This document shows, piece by piece, positions 23,568 through 35,163 of a stretch of 64,000 nucleotides of DNA. A program made the position numbers and the translations under genes. The first letter of the stretch is position 1. Each line of letters starts with the position of its first letter. Under the pieces are notes generated by a model. That model saw nothing but the letters and a program-made list of their open reading frames with translations. It had not been told where the DNA came from and did not search any database. Source of the stretch: Harmonia axyridis (taxonomy: Eukaryota; Arthropoda; Insecta; Coleoptera; Coccinellidae); contig NC_059504.1 of assembly GCF_914767665.1 (NCBI RefSeq), positions 48,019,720 through 48,083,719 on the forward strand, in the 5' to 3' direction.

Positions 23568-26272
23568 TGAAAAATCGAAATATTCGACATATTTTCTCTA
23601 AATCTAAACAGACTCACTCAAAATTTATTCAAAAGTAGGTTTCGAGAAAAAAATTGATATTAATTTTTTAAATTTATATTGAAATGTTTTCCTGTTTCAT
23701 TATAAAATCGAGATTTATTATTAAAACTTAAAGAAAGATCAGATAATTACATATACATAATTACCAGACAAATAAACAATTACCATCTAGATAATATAAG
23801 AACAAATAGAGCCAAAAATTCACTGATATATCAGGCTGCAATGGAATACAGCAACTTACCAGAAAAAGGACAGAAGAAAAAATATTTAAAATTATCAATA
23901 GATCACTTGAAAAATTATGAAATGACATATCATAGGTGTTTTTTTCTTTATACAAATTTTTGCGAAACATATTCATCAATGTATTGATGATTTGTAGTTT
24001 TGTAGAATTATGTATTAAATAAATGAATAAAATAATCAGAAATGGATCCTTCTTTGAGAATTGTGTTATACCGTATCAATCCACCCAACCTTAAAATCAG
24101 ATCATTGAAATTTAAAGGGCAGAAACGAAAAATGGATGATGATGGTATGACGCTTTCCAATAACATGAAGAGAAGAGACCCCAATTGTTCAAAGCACAAA
24201 ACACTGATTATCAATATCATGTAATCGACTTCATCCGAAAACAGACTGCCACCATCAGCTTGGAAAAATACAGTGTAGAGGTATAATTTACTACTTATAA
24301 ATCACTGAAGATGCCAACCGATGTGTAAGCGAAACGCCAAATGAATAACTAGAAAGCCGTTGAGAAATCAAGAAATCAAATTCCAAAAATTAAATTAAAA
24401 AAAATTATGGAAAAAGAATAATATAGATATGATAATAACAAATGAGATGCTCTTGGTAGCGAAATACTGCTCTTATAACTTTTAAAGCTATAAATTTATC
24501 TATTGCGAAATTCAAAGTAGCTCCCCGCTAATCCGGGGAGTTGAAAAATTGAAATTAAATCAAATTTATTTCACAAATAGTTAAAAAGCCAAAGGTGACA
24601 ATTAATAATCAAACAAATTATATACCATAAACATTTGAAACAGAAAACAGTATAAAAAATGAACATATGTTTTATTATATTCATTCAGAGTATTGAGTAT
24701 TGTACATTGGACAGAAACTCCTCACTGGAATAATAGGCCTTCGAAATCAACAAATTTCGGAGAAATGAAACCATTATAACCAACTTTATTCTTATCTAGT
24801 TTGAAAAATACCAAGTCTATGGAATTGAAACACAGTAGTTAGTACAAAATGTTTTGAGGATTATGTAACTTGAAGCATAAAGATTTTTTTGAATTACCAA
24901 TAAACTAAATTTCAAGATTTTGTGTTGTCATATACAACACAAAGATAAAATGAATCATCGTAAAGTTATAAAGTTATTTTTCGCGAAATTCAAGTAGGTT
25001 TCTTGACAAATAAATCGGGGATTTGAAAGAATCGGGACAACCATCGAATGACAAACCCTAAAAATTCCTACCAGCGTCACCTTGAAGGATTCATAGCAAC
25101 TGCCAGAAATGAATATAAACTATAGGTTCTTATGGCGCTATGAAATTTGAAAGTTAATGGGGTCATTATATGTTATAATGGAACTTAAGTGGATCGTTCC
25201 CCGTCAGATTCGAATTTGTTTTCGTTTCAGCCGGTAATTACTTTCGAAAATATTTATTTAGAAATGATGAATTCAGATTCTTGAAAGACCTTATTAACGA
25301 ATGAAAATCACTTCCTTATATCCTTGAAATGAACTTATACAATATCAATGGGGAAACGTTCAGATTATGGCTACCATAAAATGGGAGACTGATAAGAGTG
25401 TACTGAACGGTGGATAGTCTGATAAGGTGGGATATACAGGGTGAATCAGCCAATTGTCTGGTTGAGTACACTGAAATTTATCTGCTTTTCATCAGGGGTT
25501 CAATAGTTTCAGTTCTTGGATAGTTTTTGAAGGATTCATATCTTTATTTCAGTTCTTCTTTATTATATCAAAATATTTTCCATGACAATCAGAAACTTTA
25601 GGTTTTTAGTTCCAAATAAAAAATCACATTGAGATAGTAGATCGAATCTAATGTGGATATTATGAGATATTATACATATACATTATTCCTTATCCCATAA
25701 CTTGGTTGGTATCTTCATCATGATCATTTTATCGACATTGACTTCATAAACATCAAATTGGAAATCTATCTGATGGAAAATATAAGGCCCCAATTATACC
25801 ACAAGTTAAGATTAAAGAACATAAATAAGATAAAGAAAAACTGATTTGATGCAAATTTTCATTTTCACATGAACGGAACTAAAAATCAAATTATTATTAG
25901 TAGGAAACGACAGTGGTTAATATTCCAATCATGCATGTCATCACATGGTGACTGTTTGTGTTTTTTAATACATGGATGTTGTATTATCATGGAGTTTATT
26001 TTTTGAATAGGTACAAAATCTTGATTTTCAAATATTCGTTTTCTCGTTCTTGGCCTACCAAAAAACTAGTTCACAGTTCACCAAAATATCCTTTCCGAGC
26101 TTAAAGCAAAGACATACTTTTTTCAACTACATACCCTCAAGTGATAAATATGAACATATTGACTCCTATCTTGTCGGAAATCAATCGAAAAAAATGTAAA
26201 ATCAAAATTTATTAGTGTTTCAGTACCTAAGTTTTTGATACTCATTACATTGCTGAAGTTTCTTCAACAGGG
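23568..26272. other. Intergenic AT-rich interval
   Basis: No host gene recognised. The segment 23.7-24.4 kb contains old element-like sequence, with short frames on both strands that I cannot classify. An ACAGGGTG motif at about 25437 resembles the R5/R6 ends but has no partner end that I could place. Confidence 0.35.
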
Positions 26273-26968
26273 TGTTTCTTCTTATACAGGTTGTTTCATT
26301 ATTGACACGACGCCTTATTACGATTTAGTGCTGAAACTTGAAACGAATTTTTTTCGATTTAGTATCCTCAGGCTCCATTAAAGCTACATTCTCAAATTTT
26401 TTGGAAATACACAGGTGTACCAAAAAAGTGTTAATGGCCAAACAATTTTTTTTTATGGAACACCCTATTCCTTATTGCATTTTCAAACTGCAGGGAATAA
26501 ATGGAAATTACTATTAAAAAACGAACCCAAGTTTGTTCCAAGTTTTCTACGCATGAAATTTACCGTTTTTGAGATATTTCGACTCTTCATAAATCGATAA
26601 ATTGAAAAAACCTAAAAACTCCGAAATGAATGAATTCCTTTGAAAGAAATTTTGAAAGCGAATCTTAAAACAATAAAGGCAAGTAGATAGTAGACTTTCA
26701 AAGCTACTAAAATTTGGTACCTGATAAGAAAATAGAATACATGTGCCATTTGAAATGAGCCCGATAATGGAAGACAAGTACCAACTGAATTAATTTTAGT
26801 CATAAAGAGTGTTCAAAATGAGGTGATTAATTGATGACTCATGTAAACGATAATATTGTAAACAATTTGATAATGTAGCTTATTATACTGTATCGAAAAA
26901 AAAAATCGAAAATTTCAGCGCTTAATCGTAATAGAGCGCCCCTTCAATGGTGGAACACCCTGTATATC
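26273..26968 (+). repeat. Repeat R5, copy 2
   Basis: The segment opens with ACAGGGTGTTTCTTC and closes with GGTGGAACACCCTGTAT, so the two ends are inverse (ACAGGGTGTT and AACACCCTGT). The interior matches copy 1 at 17.5-18.2 kb. It is about 700 bp and has no coding capacity. Minus-strand open frames at 26547-26803 lie wholly inside it. Confidence 0.6.
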
Positions 26969-27625
26969 ATCGGCTTTGAGGTCCGAATTGCAAAAAATAA
27001 GGAAGTATATTTTCTAGATAAAAACTGAGAAGAAAAATCGGAGCTATTTTGTTATGAACTTTTTATGGAAAAATTCGTAGGAGGTAACTAATGCAATCGA
27101 ATGATAGTAGTTATCAAAAAAAAATTCAGAAAACTTGAAAAACTTATTTCAATGAATCATGCATTTTAAATTTCACATTTTTTTTCCGAGTTCCCACCCC
27201 GTTTTGAAATAAATCATTGTGGAGACACTGTAATTCGAGGATGTTGATGACTCTAGTGGGTTATCAGGCTTAGAGATAACCGCTGAGATTGGGTTTTGTA
27301 GTGATTCACAAACAAGGCACGAGAAAGCGCTCGAAAGGAAAACCCGAAAGACGATGGTGTGAAATCTCAGGCTACCAACAATCAATTAGGCAACTTTACA
27401 TTGAATGCACACGTCCACCTGTTGGATTTTGACCGTACCGTCAAACCTGTAGGTCGATACCGATTACAAATTATTGTGTCCACCCCTATCATCCCAAACA
27501 GTCGAGATGCACATACGGGCGACAACGCTCTCTCGATAATTCGAAAAAAGTGTTACACAGTCTAAAAGTCGTCCTCATTTTGAGGGGGGTCACCAACCCT
27601 GTACACGTGTATCCCCGTTTCCAAG

Positions 27626-27861
27626 CGCTAGCAGCGCTAGCTCTGCTGCGCTTTTGCTTTGACGTTCCACCTCACGCCCTGCACCACTAAGCTGGCCGAC
27701 TGGTCGAGCCCTCGATGTAAGAGCTCGAATCCAGTCGGCCAGCTCGTTAGAGAACAAAACCCGCTAGGCTCATCGCCAATAAACGGCCGAACGTCTGGGC
27801 CTCCACGATTCCCAAGGTCAGCGCAGTTGCGTGGTGGTGGTATTCTCAGCCACAACTGCGC
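27626..27861. repeat. Cluster of three GC-rich hairpins
   Basis: Three inverted repeats stand in a row. The first is about 27624-27654 (AAGCGCTAGCAG with CTGCTGCGCTT). The second is 27691-27743, where GCTGGCCGACTGG pairs exactly with CCAGTCGGCCAGC and an inner TCGAGC/GCTCGA stem continues it. The third is 27821-27861 (GCGCAGTTG plus GTGG with CCAC plus AACTGCGC). The surrounding 27.36-28.05 kb is GC-rich against an AT-rich background. Open frames on both strands (27637-27855, 27659-28027) are probably by-products. Confidence 0.6.
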
Positions 27862-28049
27862 GGGGCTAGCTTACTTCGAATTTAGTTTGTCAGAGGGTGC
27901 GCACCACTCTGCACGCCAGTCACCCGTCATCCACTATTTAACTAGTTTGAATATTACGAACCCCTCAGAACAGTGGAAGTCTTTAGGGCGATTTTTGCAC
28001 TCGAACCGACTACGAAGTGGTATTTAGTGTCAAGCGGTAAACAAATGTG

Positions 28050-30539
28050 AGACCGAAGTTACTTGCTAGAGATTACAAGGACAATCTATTGCGTAAGTGT
28101 TTTAATATTATTCGCGATTTGCGCACACCCTTCTCAGCAGCGCATGACATCTTTCGACCGGCTGAGATTACTTTTTGCTTTGCATTTTTCGCACAACTCG
28201 TATACCATCAACGATTTATTTATAAATTCCCCCACATCAAAACTGCATCTTGCACACTTCCGACACTTAACCTATTTATCATTTCCTGGCCTCTCTCATC
28301 CATCTATACTTATCTACGTCAAATCTCGATTTTTAACATTTGAATTCAACCTCATATCAATTCCTCTTCACCAATCATCTCCAAAAAAAAACAGCAATAC
28401 CATAACAATCATTGAACACAATTTGACAACATTTTTTCGATTTATATAAAATTAATTTCACACTTCTTTCGGAAAAACTAAAAAATTAAACAAATCGCAT
28501 TCAAATTCTGAAAACAATTCTCGATCATCCCTATTTCTGTGGCCCGAACATCATCAATGTGCAAATCGGACCGCGACATAAGGCGTTCAAGTTAATTTCA
28601 TCCGTATCATCTCTTAAAATAGAACAGAGGGAAATTTTCGTCGCGCTTCGAAACTATACATATTCAACTTTTCAACCACTGAATCGCTGTTGGAGATAAT
28701 ATTATTTCCTAGTAGTGAAACGATGGGATTTAAACCTGTACACAGTGCATCAATTAGTACAGGAAGGCACCATAACGGTTTCTTTATTGCATCGGGCACC
28801 CAAAGGGGGAAAAAGTAGCGAATTGTTGCGCTAAATCTCCGCTAAACATTCAAAGTCTTCGCGGTTCTCTGTACCCCGAGCAACCCCGATTCTATCCGAT
28901 CGTCACGCGAGCGCCCAGTGCTGACATGGCGTCTTGAGGTTGTGTTGTGTATTTTTCTTTGGTCGAGATTCAACCCTTTTATTCGATGTGATTCTTTCAA
29001 AAGGTATGCTACTTTATTTACCAATAACAGCCTAAGGTTCTTACGGAACGTTACGTCGTAAGTACAGTGAGTTCTCAATGAAAAGAAAGATATTAGTGTT
29101 AGTGAACAGGGTCGTCGACTTGATTTACCCTGCCTATAAAATCAATATAATTCTATAAATCAATATTTGAACCCCTATAGTGCCACCCGCAGTTTTTTAC
29201 AACCACCCACATGGTTCCGGCCGGGTTGACATCGTCAATTTCAATTTTATTGGGTGAATTAATTAAACGTGATAATTAAAAGGGTTGACAAACTTGTAGA
29301 GCTTACGTCAAGTGGGGTGTTCAATGTGTGTACGTCACTTAAGGAAATCGGTGTTGAATTGCTTCTTTACTATAAAATTCTCGGCGTTATTAGGGATTTT
29401 CAATGCCCAGTTCAATGTTTATGCACTATCAGATCGTGTTGAGGAATCGGGAGATCACTCTTGTGATGTAATAATATGAGAGTTCAAGAACAGTGTCAGG
29501 TTTTGGGACAGGTGTGGACTCAGTGACACGATTGGGGACAATTTTCCATCATGCCTTCATCGTATTTGTTTTATTTTACATGGATATATTAGTTGAATAT
29601 AGTTTCTAAGTATTATCACTTTACAATGATAGATAGGCATTATATTGTTTGACAGTTTGACCTTTTAAGTCTTTTGAATCGATGCGAATTATTTTAAGCG
29701 ATTTTATTATCAGCTGTGTTATGTAAAAGAATTGCTGACTGGATTCACTTGAACAATATCACGAAAAATATTTCCTTGAGAACGTCGAATAGGTATATGT
29801 TTTTAGTTAGTTGAATATTGTTTTGCATTTCTTGGAATTTCCCCCTATTGATTTACATTAATTGTTTATTCATTCATGGAAGTTTCAAGATTTTCTAGAT
29901 AATTTCAAAGATAGTGGTACTATAGAATGCCCATCAATCACTACAGGGTTCATAAAATATTTCAATGGGAATAATGAGCAAATTAGGCTATAATAAACTA
30001 ATGGATATTTTACTGATGTGACTTTCCTTAAATATTCCTTATCACCTTGGTCATTTGTAAAAATCTAAGTGGTGACCTAATTGCTCATTACGTCCCTGAG
30101 CATCCCGCGCTTAACTGGACACCTGTGTGAATCACGTCAAAATCAAGCAGGCTTCGTGACTAAAGCGACTTGACTCGAAGATTATGGCGCCCTGTTCAAA
30201 TTGTTGATTTTTCTACGTAGGGGTTTGGCCTTGTATTTAAATTACACGATTGTTTGAATATGTGCTGTGCATTCTTCTACACCATGGCTGCGAGGCATAA
30301 CTCCCGTAATGATAAACTAATGACATCCTTCAAATTTTACGTTTCTTGCTAGTGCACACGAACATTAATGAAATAAATGTCAATGTCCACTCAAGTTGAT
30401 CGCCAGAAGCGGCCGAATGGCTTAAACAGTGGTAATAAGATATTCAATTTACCCTATGGAGTCGCAATTCCATTCACTGTTAATTACCAGAAGTTGAGAA
30501 CAGTTACAAAATGTGCAGTTGTCGTCTGACGATGCCATT
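28050..30539. other. Upstream flank of tramtrack; possible 5' UTR exon region
   Basis: No coding exon found. The segment 28.5-29.3 kb is GC-richer and would be a reasonable place for a non-coding first exon of ttk (a GT donor candidate in AAAAGGTATGC at about 29001), because the BTB exon at 31535 is preceded by a splice acceptor and so needs an upstream exon. This is inference only; other positions are possible. Confidence 0.25.
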
Positions 30540-31000
30540 TTATCGATTCTTATAATCGAAATAGTTATTTATAATACAAGTGCAGAAGGCATTGATATTC
30601 TTCCACGAGTTCAAAATTCAAAAACGAGCCACGAAGTGGCGAGTTTTGAAATGAACGAGTGGTAGAATGAGCCTTCTGTACGAGTATTATACATTATTTT
30701 CTCTAATTCATTGCATTTTCATTGAAATTAATGAAACATTTCCATAAATATAATTTAGTGATTTTTGCATTGAAAAATGTTGGTTGGCAGAACTGATTTC
30801 TTTAAGGCAATTTGATGAATTGACAGATAAAGCCGTGGCGGAAAGTCCGGAGTACCAACATATAATAATAAAATATAACCATGAAAACTGTGCGTTTCTG
30901 ATATATTCTCGCACGATTTTGTTCTACAAGATGTGGAAGAATGAACGGAATAACAACAGAATTAGAGAAATATATGGAGAAAATTAAGCATAATGAATAT
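30540..31000 (+). repeat. Repeat R3, copy 2, with hairpin
   Basis: Inverse copy of 10195-10640. The imperfect hairpin is at about 30570-30700 (CTCGTGGAAGAATATC-type arms around CGAGCCACGAAGTGGCGAG), followed by a 67-residue open frame at 30784-30987 (MAELISLRQFDELTDKAVAE...). The peptide keeps about 57 of the first 65 residues of copy 1 by my reading. There is no recognised domain. The copy lies in the intron or flank just upstream of ttk. Confidence 0.6.
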
Positions 31001-31534
31001 CTGCTTTATTCAAGTAATTTAGAATTTTTTATCCAAAATGTGTGAAGAAAATCGAGCATAATGAAAATATCCGCTTTAATTCAAAATTTAGAAATATGAG
31101 AATTTCCTCTTCAGTATTCAGCATTGTGAAGTTCTAGACGAGTTTAACCTGTAATTTCTTTGGTTGCAGAATAAAATTCAATCAACCAGTGAATGACTAC
31201 ACATTAGTAATGAGAAACAATCAATTTTACCCTATGAAGTCATAATTCCAAACAACTGCTAATTAACTAGGCGAAAACAGTTACAAAATGACCAATTGTT
31301 GAGTGAACTCACCTTTTTTCTCTCTTATCATCAACAATGGGTAAAATTGCCATAACAATAATTACGGAGAAAAACGGGAATTTTATCTAGACGCTGTTTT
31401 GATTTGATGCATTTCCTACTGAATATTTTATTGGGAATGATTTAGAAATCAGTAATGTTTTTCTCATTTTCTCTTCAATATTACATACCTTAGTTCGAAT
31501 TGAACCTCTAAAAGTCTCTTTCCTTTGGTTTCAG

Positions 31535-32408
31535 AGTGGACAAAATCAATTAAGGGTGAATAAATCAATGAACAGATCAAATAACCGGTACTACCAGCAG
31601 AATCAACCAAATTTACCAGATACAGGATCACAATCTTCCACAATGTCTTCCCAAAGGTTCTGCCTAAGATGGAACAATCATCAATCCAATCTCCTATCAG
31701 TATTCGATCAGCTTTTACAAGATGAGAGTTTTGTTGATGTTACACTGGCGGTGGACGGTCAGTTTATTAGAGCACACAAGATAGTACTGTCGGCATGTAG
31801 CCCATACTTTCAATCTTTATTCATAAACCATCAGGAGAAACACCCCATAGTCATTCTGAAAGATGTCCCATTATCCGATATGAAATCGTTACTCGATTTC
31901 ATGTACAAAGGAGAAGTCAGTGTCGATCAAGACCGTTTGACGGCTTTTTTGAGAGTCGCAGAAAATTTGAGGATAAAAGGTTTGACGGAAGTAAATGAAG
32001 AAAAATGTGATAATATAGCTTCATCCTTGACACAAAATAATTACTATGTACCGAACTTGAATAGGCTGCCTCATGTTAAAAGAATGGGAAGTAATCTTAA
32101 TATGTTGGGAAACGCTTTGTTACAACCGAAAAGGAAAAGAGGGAGACCTAGAAAATTGTCTGGCAGTTCTAACCCCGGCGACGAATATAACGATAGTTTA
32201 GTACAAGGCAGCCCCGAACACTTGGAAGTCAAAATGGGTATGGACGGATTTGCGGAAAACAACTCAGATTCAAGCAGTGGCAAAGTGGAGAAGGATAACG
32301 ACTATGAGGACTCAAAGATCAAATCTGAACAAGAACCTGTTGCTGGAACATCCAAAGATGAGAGTAGAGATGCTTCGAAAAGTCCAGAAAATGATTACCA
32401 GTCCTATG
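31535..32408 (+). CDS. ttk: Tramtrack, shared BTB exon
   Basis: Common coding exon of the tramtrack transcriptional repressor, a nuclear BTB/POZ zinc-finger protein that in Drosophila limits neuronal fate and controls epithelial and glial development. The acceptor CTTTGGTTTCAG ends at 31534. The likely start is ATG at 31643 (MSSQRFCLRWNNHQSNLLSV, matching the usual ttk N-terminus), though an in-frame ATG at 31568 would add 25 residues. The BTB domain spans about residues 5-117 (FVDVTLAVDGQ, RAHKIVLSACSPYF, PIVILKDVPLSDMKSLLDFMYKGEV). An AT-hook-like KRKRGRPRKLSGSS at about 164-177 is also typical of ttk. An acidic/serine linker follows. The donor is CTATG|GTGAGT, leaving one base of a split codon. 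No in-frame stop precedes the ATG within the exon. The domain identity is clear; the exact start is inferred. Confidence 0.96.
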
Positions 32409-34618
32409 GTGAGTACCGCAGTCTTTTCATATTTGAAATTGCATTTTGGACGATAAGATTAATAATTTATCTTTATTTTTCAAAGAAAAAATATGAATAT
32501 ATACAATCAATTCCATAAAAGGTGGTGTAGGTTTGAGGTTATGATAATCTTGACAAAAAATTCTCAGATGGATTGATTCTCGGGTGAAATCAACCTTTGC
32601 AATTTTGAAAGGGTATGGAGTTGTTGTTGAATCTTTTCAAATTAATTTTTTTTTGTTGATTTTATGCTTTTTCTAAAATTAATATTTCCAAGAATTTAAG
32701 TATAATTGTTTTGTTTGGTTTATATTTATTCCAGAAAAAAACTTGTTCAAAAAATGTACCTGATTCAACCTATTTTGTTTAGAAAATTTGTGGGATTTAC
32801 TAATTCAAAACTGTTCAAACAATTCTTGCATTATTTATTAGTGTTCAGAAAATTTTGCGTTCTTAATTATATTGTTTCCTCCATCCCTTACCAAATTACA
32901 CAGATTATTCACCTCCAGTTGTGATGAGGCAGTTAAAAAAAAGCCTACATATCATGTTTGGTTTGTCTGGGTATTCAGTTTTATTATTTGCGTAATATTA
33001 AGCTCTCATTTCGTTGTGGAATATGAGATTGTTGAATATGAGTTTATTATTGATATTTAACAATTCATCTGCGACTTTCTTTGAAAATTATGGAACATTT
33101 AAACACATGCAGAAATTTTTGTTTGATAGACAAAGCCCTGAAACTAAAGATTCGACAAATAAATGTTTGTCATTGAAATTTTGAAATCCTTTACCACTTC
33201 CTAACCAAATATGACTGATAAAGTGATAAACATGGGTAATGACAAAATCCACAGACCAAACTCATGGTATCTTGGATGCTGATAAGAAAGATGAAATTCG
33301 GCTGATAAAATTCTGATTAGAATTCTAGAAATTCCACATCCCTTTTACTTGATATCTCAAAAAAAATTTATTAAAAAAAATAATTCTCATCTTATTTTTA
33401 AATTGATGCCCTTTCTTTATCATTCTATTTGTTTTTTGAGTGAAGGGAAAAGCTATAGTGCTATGATACAGTGATAGTGTTTGAATATACCCGCAACACT
33501 TATTTGAGGTGAGTTCAATGATTTTTTAAAAAAGGGAAGAGTTTAAGGAATGAGCCATTGTGAACATTCAAAAATAATAATTTTTTTCTTGAAGCATGTG
33601 ATTTTCTTTCGAATTGGGCGGCTTATTCCCTATAGCTTTTCCCTTTTATGACTAATGTTCTTCTCATGAAATTTTTAACTACATTTTCCATTTCTTTGCA
33701 CTACCTTTCTTCCCTGCTTTTCAATTTTTGGTTTTTTATAATGGCGAGTAAAGTGTAGATTCTGATAGTTTTTTTTGATGGATCCAAATAATAATCAAAT
33801 ATTTTTTATGAACAAAAAATTATTTTATAAATTATAAAATAAATAAAAATAAATACCCCTGTAATTTTTTTTGATGTTTATAGTGAATAAACATTATATT
33901 ATTATTATTAAAAAGCTAATTGAGCCTACTTGATGAAGGCAATTTAATATAAATATCAATATTATGACATTATTTTGCCAAAACCTTCACTATTTTATAA
34001 AAACTTTTTATCTAGAAATACAATTTCAAATTGACGAAATATCAAAACCAATTTAATCATCAAAAACTGTACAAATTGAGAAATAGGTCAAATAAGTTGA
34101 ACAACTGAATTAAACATAAGGACATTACGGAATTTTTGTAGTTTTTTGTCAATTTGGATTTGTATTTTTGAACAGAAAAGTATATATGAAAATAATGAAG
34201 ATAATGACACAATAATATCATAATTTTGATATTTATAAAGAATAACATGTTCGAATAAATCCATAAAAATAATAATTGAAACAAAAAGTTTCAAGCATTC
34301 GAAATTTTGTATATATTTATACATCATTTAAAATATATTTGTGATTCTTGAATAGCTTTTCCTTTTATGGAATTAAATCTTTCAAATATTCCCCTTTCTG
34401 AATTAAGGACTGTTAATTTTATTAATTGTGCATTTCAACACACAATCAATTTATGATTGTTGAAGAGTTATAAGTCTATTCCAATCATCTAAATACTGAT
34501 TTACTTGTTAAATGAAGAAAATGTTCATTCATAGAAAACCTTGGCATGACTCTTTCATCACTTTTTCAATTTTTGTTGGAAGTATATTTAATTTTACGAA
34601 ATGAATTTTTTTTTTTAG
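32409..34618 (+). other. ttk: tramtrack intron (BTB exon to p69-type exon)
   Basis: A GTGAGT donor and a T-run-AG acceptor at 34617-34618 bound it. It is AT-rich, with no other exon in the right phase found. If it is retained, the frame runs on to a stop at 32516-32518, giving a BTB-only protein with a 36-residue hydrophobic tail. Confidence 0.7.
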
Positions 34619-35163
34619 ATGATGTAAACAGTCCACCCGAAAAGAAGAAACGAATGAACCATTCACTGAACAATAATACAGCTCCTTCCGAAGAAATTCC
34701 AATACCATGTCAGGAATTTTCTAGTACCTCCGACATTGATGCTGAAGATAACGATAAAGATATTCAATACGACTGTATTGAATCATCTCTTACGTTTAAC
34801 TCAGAAAAAGAGGAAAGAAAGAAGACCGAAAACCTCAAAAAGAAAATTATGGATTATGAGTTCACTAATTTCGATATTATAGTAGATGATCCTTCCTTTA
34901 AAGATTTCAATAATGGCCCAAGGAGAATTTCTGACAGCGAAAAATCTGCTCGTGATTTTTGCGTGAGGGAAAAAGATAATTTATTTCGGTGCACAGTTTG
35001 TGATAGAGTGTATACTCACATAAGTAATTTTTGCAGACACTATATGACTTCCCATAGGGTAGATGTGAAATTGTTTTCTTGTCCTGTGTGCTTTAAAGAA
35101 TTTACAAGAAAGGATAACATGCTTGCCCACCTGAAAATTATTCATAAACAAATTACCTCGTAG
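34619..35163 (+). CDS. ttk: Tramtrack p69-type zinc-finger terminal exon
   Basis: Alternative last exon. Joining its first two bases to the single leftover base of the BTB exon gives Asp and continues DVNSPPEKKKRMNHS in frame, so the predicted isoform is about 436 residues. Two C2H2 fingers end the protein, roughly residues 380-432: FRCTVCDRVYTHISNFCRHY and SCPVCFKEFTRKDNMLAHLK, each C-x2-C-x12-H-x4-H. Both closely match the Drosophila Ttk69 fingers, which bind AGGAT-type sites. The stretch between the splice and the fingers is acidic and less conserved. The isoform is much shorter than Drosophila p69 (641 residues), mostly in linkers. Stop TAG at 35161. Confidence 0.95.

Noticed and set aside
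27637..28449. Overlapping open frames in the GC-rich patch upstream of ttk
   Set aside because: They cross the hairpin stems in several frames and show no domain or splice structure.
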